Assembly (NCBI RefSeq): GCF_016862635.1 | Contig: NZ_BONI01000070.1 | Span: forward strand, 1-49,310 | Direction of reading: 5' to 3' | Origin: Catellatospora coxensis | GTDB taxonomy: Bacteria; Actinomycetota; Actinomycetes; Mycobacteriales; Micromonosporaceae | Length of the DNA stretch: 49,310 nt | Shown: one piece after another, positions 47,546 to 49,310 of the stretch | Numbering within the stretch: position 1 is the stretch's first letter | Layout: each line of letters opens with the position of its first letter | Translations under genes and position numbers: made by a program | Notes under the pieces: model-generated | Databases searched by the model: none | The model's input: only the letters and a program-made list of their open reading frames with translations | What the model was told of the DNA's origin: nothing

Positions 47546-47881
47546 TCAGTCGACGGGTTCGCCGCTGAGGTGCGCGTACACCCCGGCCACCTGCAGCACG
47601 CGCAGCGCCATGCCGGCCGTGTTGACCAGGCGCAGGCCCTGGCCCGCCCCGACCGCGTCGTTGCGGGCCCGCACGAAGGCCCGGATGCCGGACGAATCGA
47701 TGAACGTGACCGCGGTCATGTCCACCTCGACCGGCAGGCCCGGGTGCGCGGCCGCCGCCGTGGACAACCAGCCGTGCAGGTCGTCGGCCACGGCCAGGTC
47801 CACCTCGCCGCTCAGCGCGACGCGCACCACGCCGTCCGTCGCGACGACGTGGTGGCTCAGCTGAGGTGGTGGCAGGCTCAC
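47546..47881 (-). CDS. STAS-domain anti-sigma factor antagonist
   Basis: A 111-residue STAS protein with the usual pattern VVRVALSGEVDLAVADDLHGWL, LPVEVDMTAVTFIDSSGIRAFVRARN and LRLVNTAGMALRVLQVAGV. The D-S-S-G loop with the phosphorylatable Ser is intact, in contrast to the STAS protein at 29366. It is likely the partner of the MEDS/HATPase anti-sigma protein encoded downstream. The GTG at 47881 has no strong SD; TACAAA 7 bases before suggests a leaderless start. Confidence 0.88.
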   Translation of the reverse strand: MSLPPPQLSHHVVATDGVVRVALSGEVDLAVADDLHGWLSTAAAAHPGLPVEVDMTAVTFIDSSGIRAFVRARNDAVGAGQGLRLVNTAGMALRVLQVAGVYAHLSGEPVD

Positions 47882-47926
47882 GCGAAGCTTTGTAGCACAC
47901 CTGCCCGCGCGGGCGCTCGGGCGAGG

Positions 47927-49310
47927 TCAGCCGCCGACGTGGATGCCGGGCCGCCGGGACGGGTCGGCGTCGCGCTCGCGCAGGATCTCCCGGACCACCG
48001 GCGGGGTGTCGCCGCGGCCGAGGAACAGGTAGCGCAGCAGGTGGGTCAGCGGCGAGCCCTCGGACCACTCGAAGTAGCAGTGCGGGCGCACCCCGGTGGT
48101 GTCGCGCAGCGCGAGCAGGATCGCCGCGATGGCGTTCGGGGCGGCCGGGGCCGACGCCCGCAGCACCCTGTACTCGCCGACCTGCACGCCGGTCACCTGG
48201 AGCACGTCGGCGAACATCGACGGGTCCACCACGTCGATCTCCAGGAACAGCACGTCGGCGCGGCCCGGGACGGGGTTCATGCCGCGCTGCTCGCGCTCCT
48301 TGGCGGCGTACTCCGCGACGTCGCCCGCCTGGCGGCGGTTGGCGATCAGGTTGAGCTGCCCGTCGTGGTCGATCGAGTCGGTGACGAACCGCCGGGCGCG
48401 GGTGTCGAACTCGATGTGCTTGACGCGCAGCTCGGTGGTGCGGGCGGCGCGGGAGATCAGCGAGATCACCACGATCGCGGCGATGAACATCGCGGAGATG
48501 GCGATGCCGTCGGGTTTCTCGTGGATGTTCTCGCCGAGGGCGTACAGCAGGATCAGGGTGAGCACCGCGAACCCGGCGGTCGCCCATTTACGCCGGTAGC
48601 GGGCGGCCGAGATGGTGACCGCGACGCTGCCGGAGACCATCATCGCCAGGATGCCGGTGGCATACGCCCCGGCCTGCGCCTCCACGTCGGCCCCGAACGC
48701 GATGGTCACGCCCACGCAGACGACCGTGTAGACCAGCACCACCGGGCGGACCGCGCGAGCCCACTCCGGCGCCATGCCGTAGGAGGGCAGGTAGCGGGGC
48801 ACGATGTTGACCAGGCCCGCCATCGCCGACGCGCCGGCAAACCACAGGATCAGGATCGTGCTGATGTCGTAGACGGTGCCGAAGCCCTCGCCGAGGTGCT
48901 CGTGCGCGAGGTACGCCAGCGCCCGGCCGTTGGCGGCGCCGCCCTCGGCGAACTCCTCCGCCGGGATCAGCACCGTGGTGACGAAGCTCGTCAGCAGCAG
49001 GTACACCGACATGATCAGCGCGGCCACGGTGAGCAGCTTGCGGGTGTTGCGCACCCGCGACGCCATCCGGGTGCGGCCGTCGGAGCCCTCGGCGGCGACC
49101 AGCGGCATCATGCTCACGCCGGTCTCGAAGCCGGACAGGCCCAGCACCAGCAGCGGGAACGCCAGCACCGCCGGGCCGAGCATCCCGCCGAACCCGCCGC
49201 CGCCGCTGGTCAGCGCGTCGGTCCAGCCCGACCAGGCGCCTGGGGTGGTGAACACCTCGACCAGGCCGTACCCCGCGATGATCGCGTTGAGGCCGAGGAA
49301 GACCGCGACC
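47927..49310 (-). CDS. APC-superfamily amino acid transporter, 5' end outside the window
   Basis: At least 461 residues of a transporter whose N-terminus lies beyond 49310; the reading frame stays open to the edge (...[23 protein letters not shown]). Visible are eight or more membrane helices ([82 protein letters not shown] and more), then a cytosolic C-terminal domain of about 190 residues ([38 protein letters not shown]... [36 protein letters not shown]). The FETGVS region fits APC transporters. The substrate is unknown; the long tail suggests regulation. Confidence 0.85.
   Translation of the reverse strand, partial: VAVFLGLNAIIAGYGLVEVFTTPGAWSGWTDALTSGGGGFGGMLGPAVLAFPLLVLGLSGFETGVSMMPLVAAEGSDGRTRMASRVRNTRKLLTVAALIMSVYLLLTSFVTTVLIPAEEFAEGGAANGRALAYLAHEHLGEGFGTVYDISTILILWFAGASAMAGLVNIVPRYLPSYGMAPEWARAVRPVVLVYTVVCVGVTIAFGADVEAQAGAYATGILAMMVSGSVAVTISAARYRRKWATAGFAVLTLILLYALGENIHEKPDGIAISAMFIAAIVVISLISRAARTTELRVKHIEFDTRARRFVTDSIDHDGQLNLIANRRQAGDVAEYAAKEREQRGMNPVPGRADVLFLEIDVVDPSMFADVLQVTGVQVGEYRVLRASAPAAPNAIAAILLALRDTTGVRPHCYFEWSEGSPLTHLLRYLFLGRGDTPPVVREILRERDADPSRRPGIHVGG

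Noticed and set aside
1-49310. tRNA, rRNA or integrated phage
   Set aside because: No tRNA-like cloverleaf, rRNA sequence, integrase or phage structural gene was recognised by eye.

Overview
The window is very GC-rich actinobacterial DNA with strong third-position G/C bias, many GTG starts, GTGA/ATGA gene overlaps and several genes with no Shine-Dalgarno (SD) sequence but a TANNNT box 6-8 nt before the start. The gene content (secreted CBM13-tailed enzymes, a SigC-type ECF sigma factor, an MtrAB/LpqB-like cassette) and abundant palindromic intergenic repeats suggest a soil filamentous actinomycete, most likely Micromonosporaceae. That placement is inference from content and style, not from a marker gene. 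No rRNA, tRNA or CRISPR array was recognised.

Layout. 1-6317: a DUF6745-like protein, then a two-gene minus-strand operon for large secreted proteins: a PQQ-type sugar dehydrogenase with PKD, CBM6 and CBM13, followed by a ThuA plus DUF1080 protein with its own CBM6-CBM13 tail. Four symmetric half-sites lie in front of the operon. 6318-10811: a HEAT-like small protein, a secreted DUF2690 protein, an ABC exporter and a lone TnpB. 10963-13367: a zinc-finger membrane anti-sigma factor, a divergent SigC-like sigma factor and a YcnI-type copper protein. 13627-17463: a secreted three-repeat protein, a glycine-rich exported protein, PhzF, a GNAT acetyltransferase and a small orphan ORF. 17509-18992: methyltransferase, thioredoxin and MerR. 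19223-20566: GH43-CBM13 behind a LacI-type operator. 20735-26177: a MacB-like ABC system divergent from a NarL-type two-component system. 26240-29159: CsbD, small membrane proteins, an Ntn-hydrolase lipoprotein and a PPOX flavoprotein.

29281-33761 is the most unusual locus. It is a tight operon of a STAS protein lacking the phosphorylatable serine, a trehalose-phosphate-synthase-like protein that has lost key catalytic residues, an OmpR-family regulator, a HAMP histidine kinase and a short GerMN lipoprotein. A GTCAC-N6-GTCAC direct repeat inside a perfect inverted repeat precedes it. This could be a signalling system that uses a dead sugar-phosphate enzyme as a sensor or scaffold.

33788-49310: a DsbA-like protein convergent with NhaA (domains known to be fused in some actinobacteria), gamma-glutamyltransferase, an EXPERA-type membrane protein, a small tyrosine phosphatase, a lipoprotein hydrolase, a DUF695 protein, an AraC regulator, a Gfo/Idh/MocA oxidoreductase, a YpfJ-type zinc peptidase, a GT-C membrane glycosyltransferase, a MEDS/HATPase anti-sigma regulator with its STAS partner, and an APC transporter running off the right edge.

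Long palindromic intergenic repeats recur (12523, 20626, 34299, 35875, 39019, and a partial copy near 76). Three of them sit exactly between convergent genes. No gene-free stretch exceeds 300 bases.
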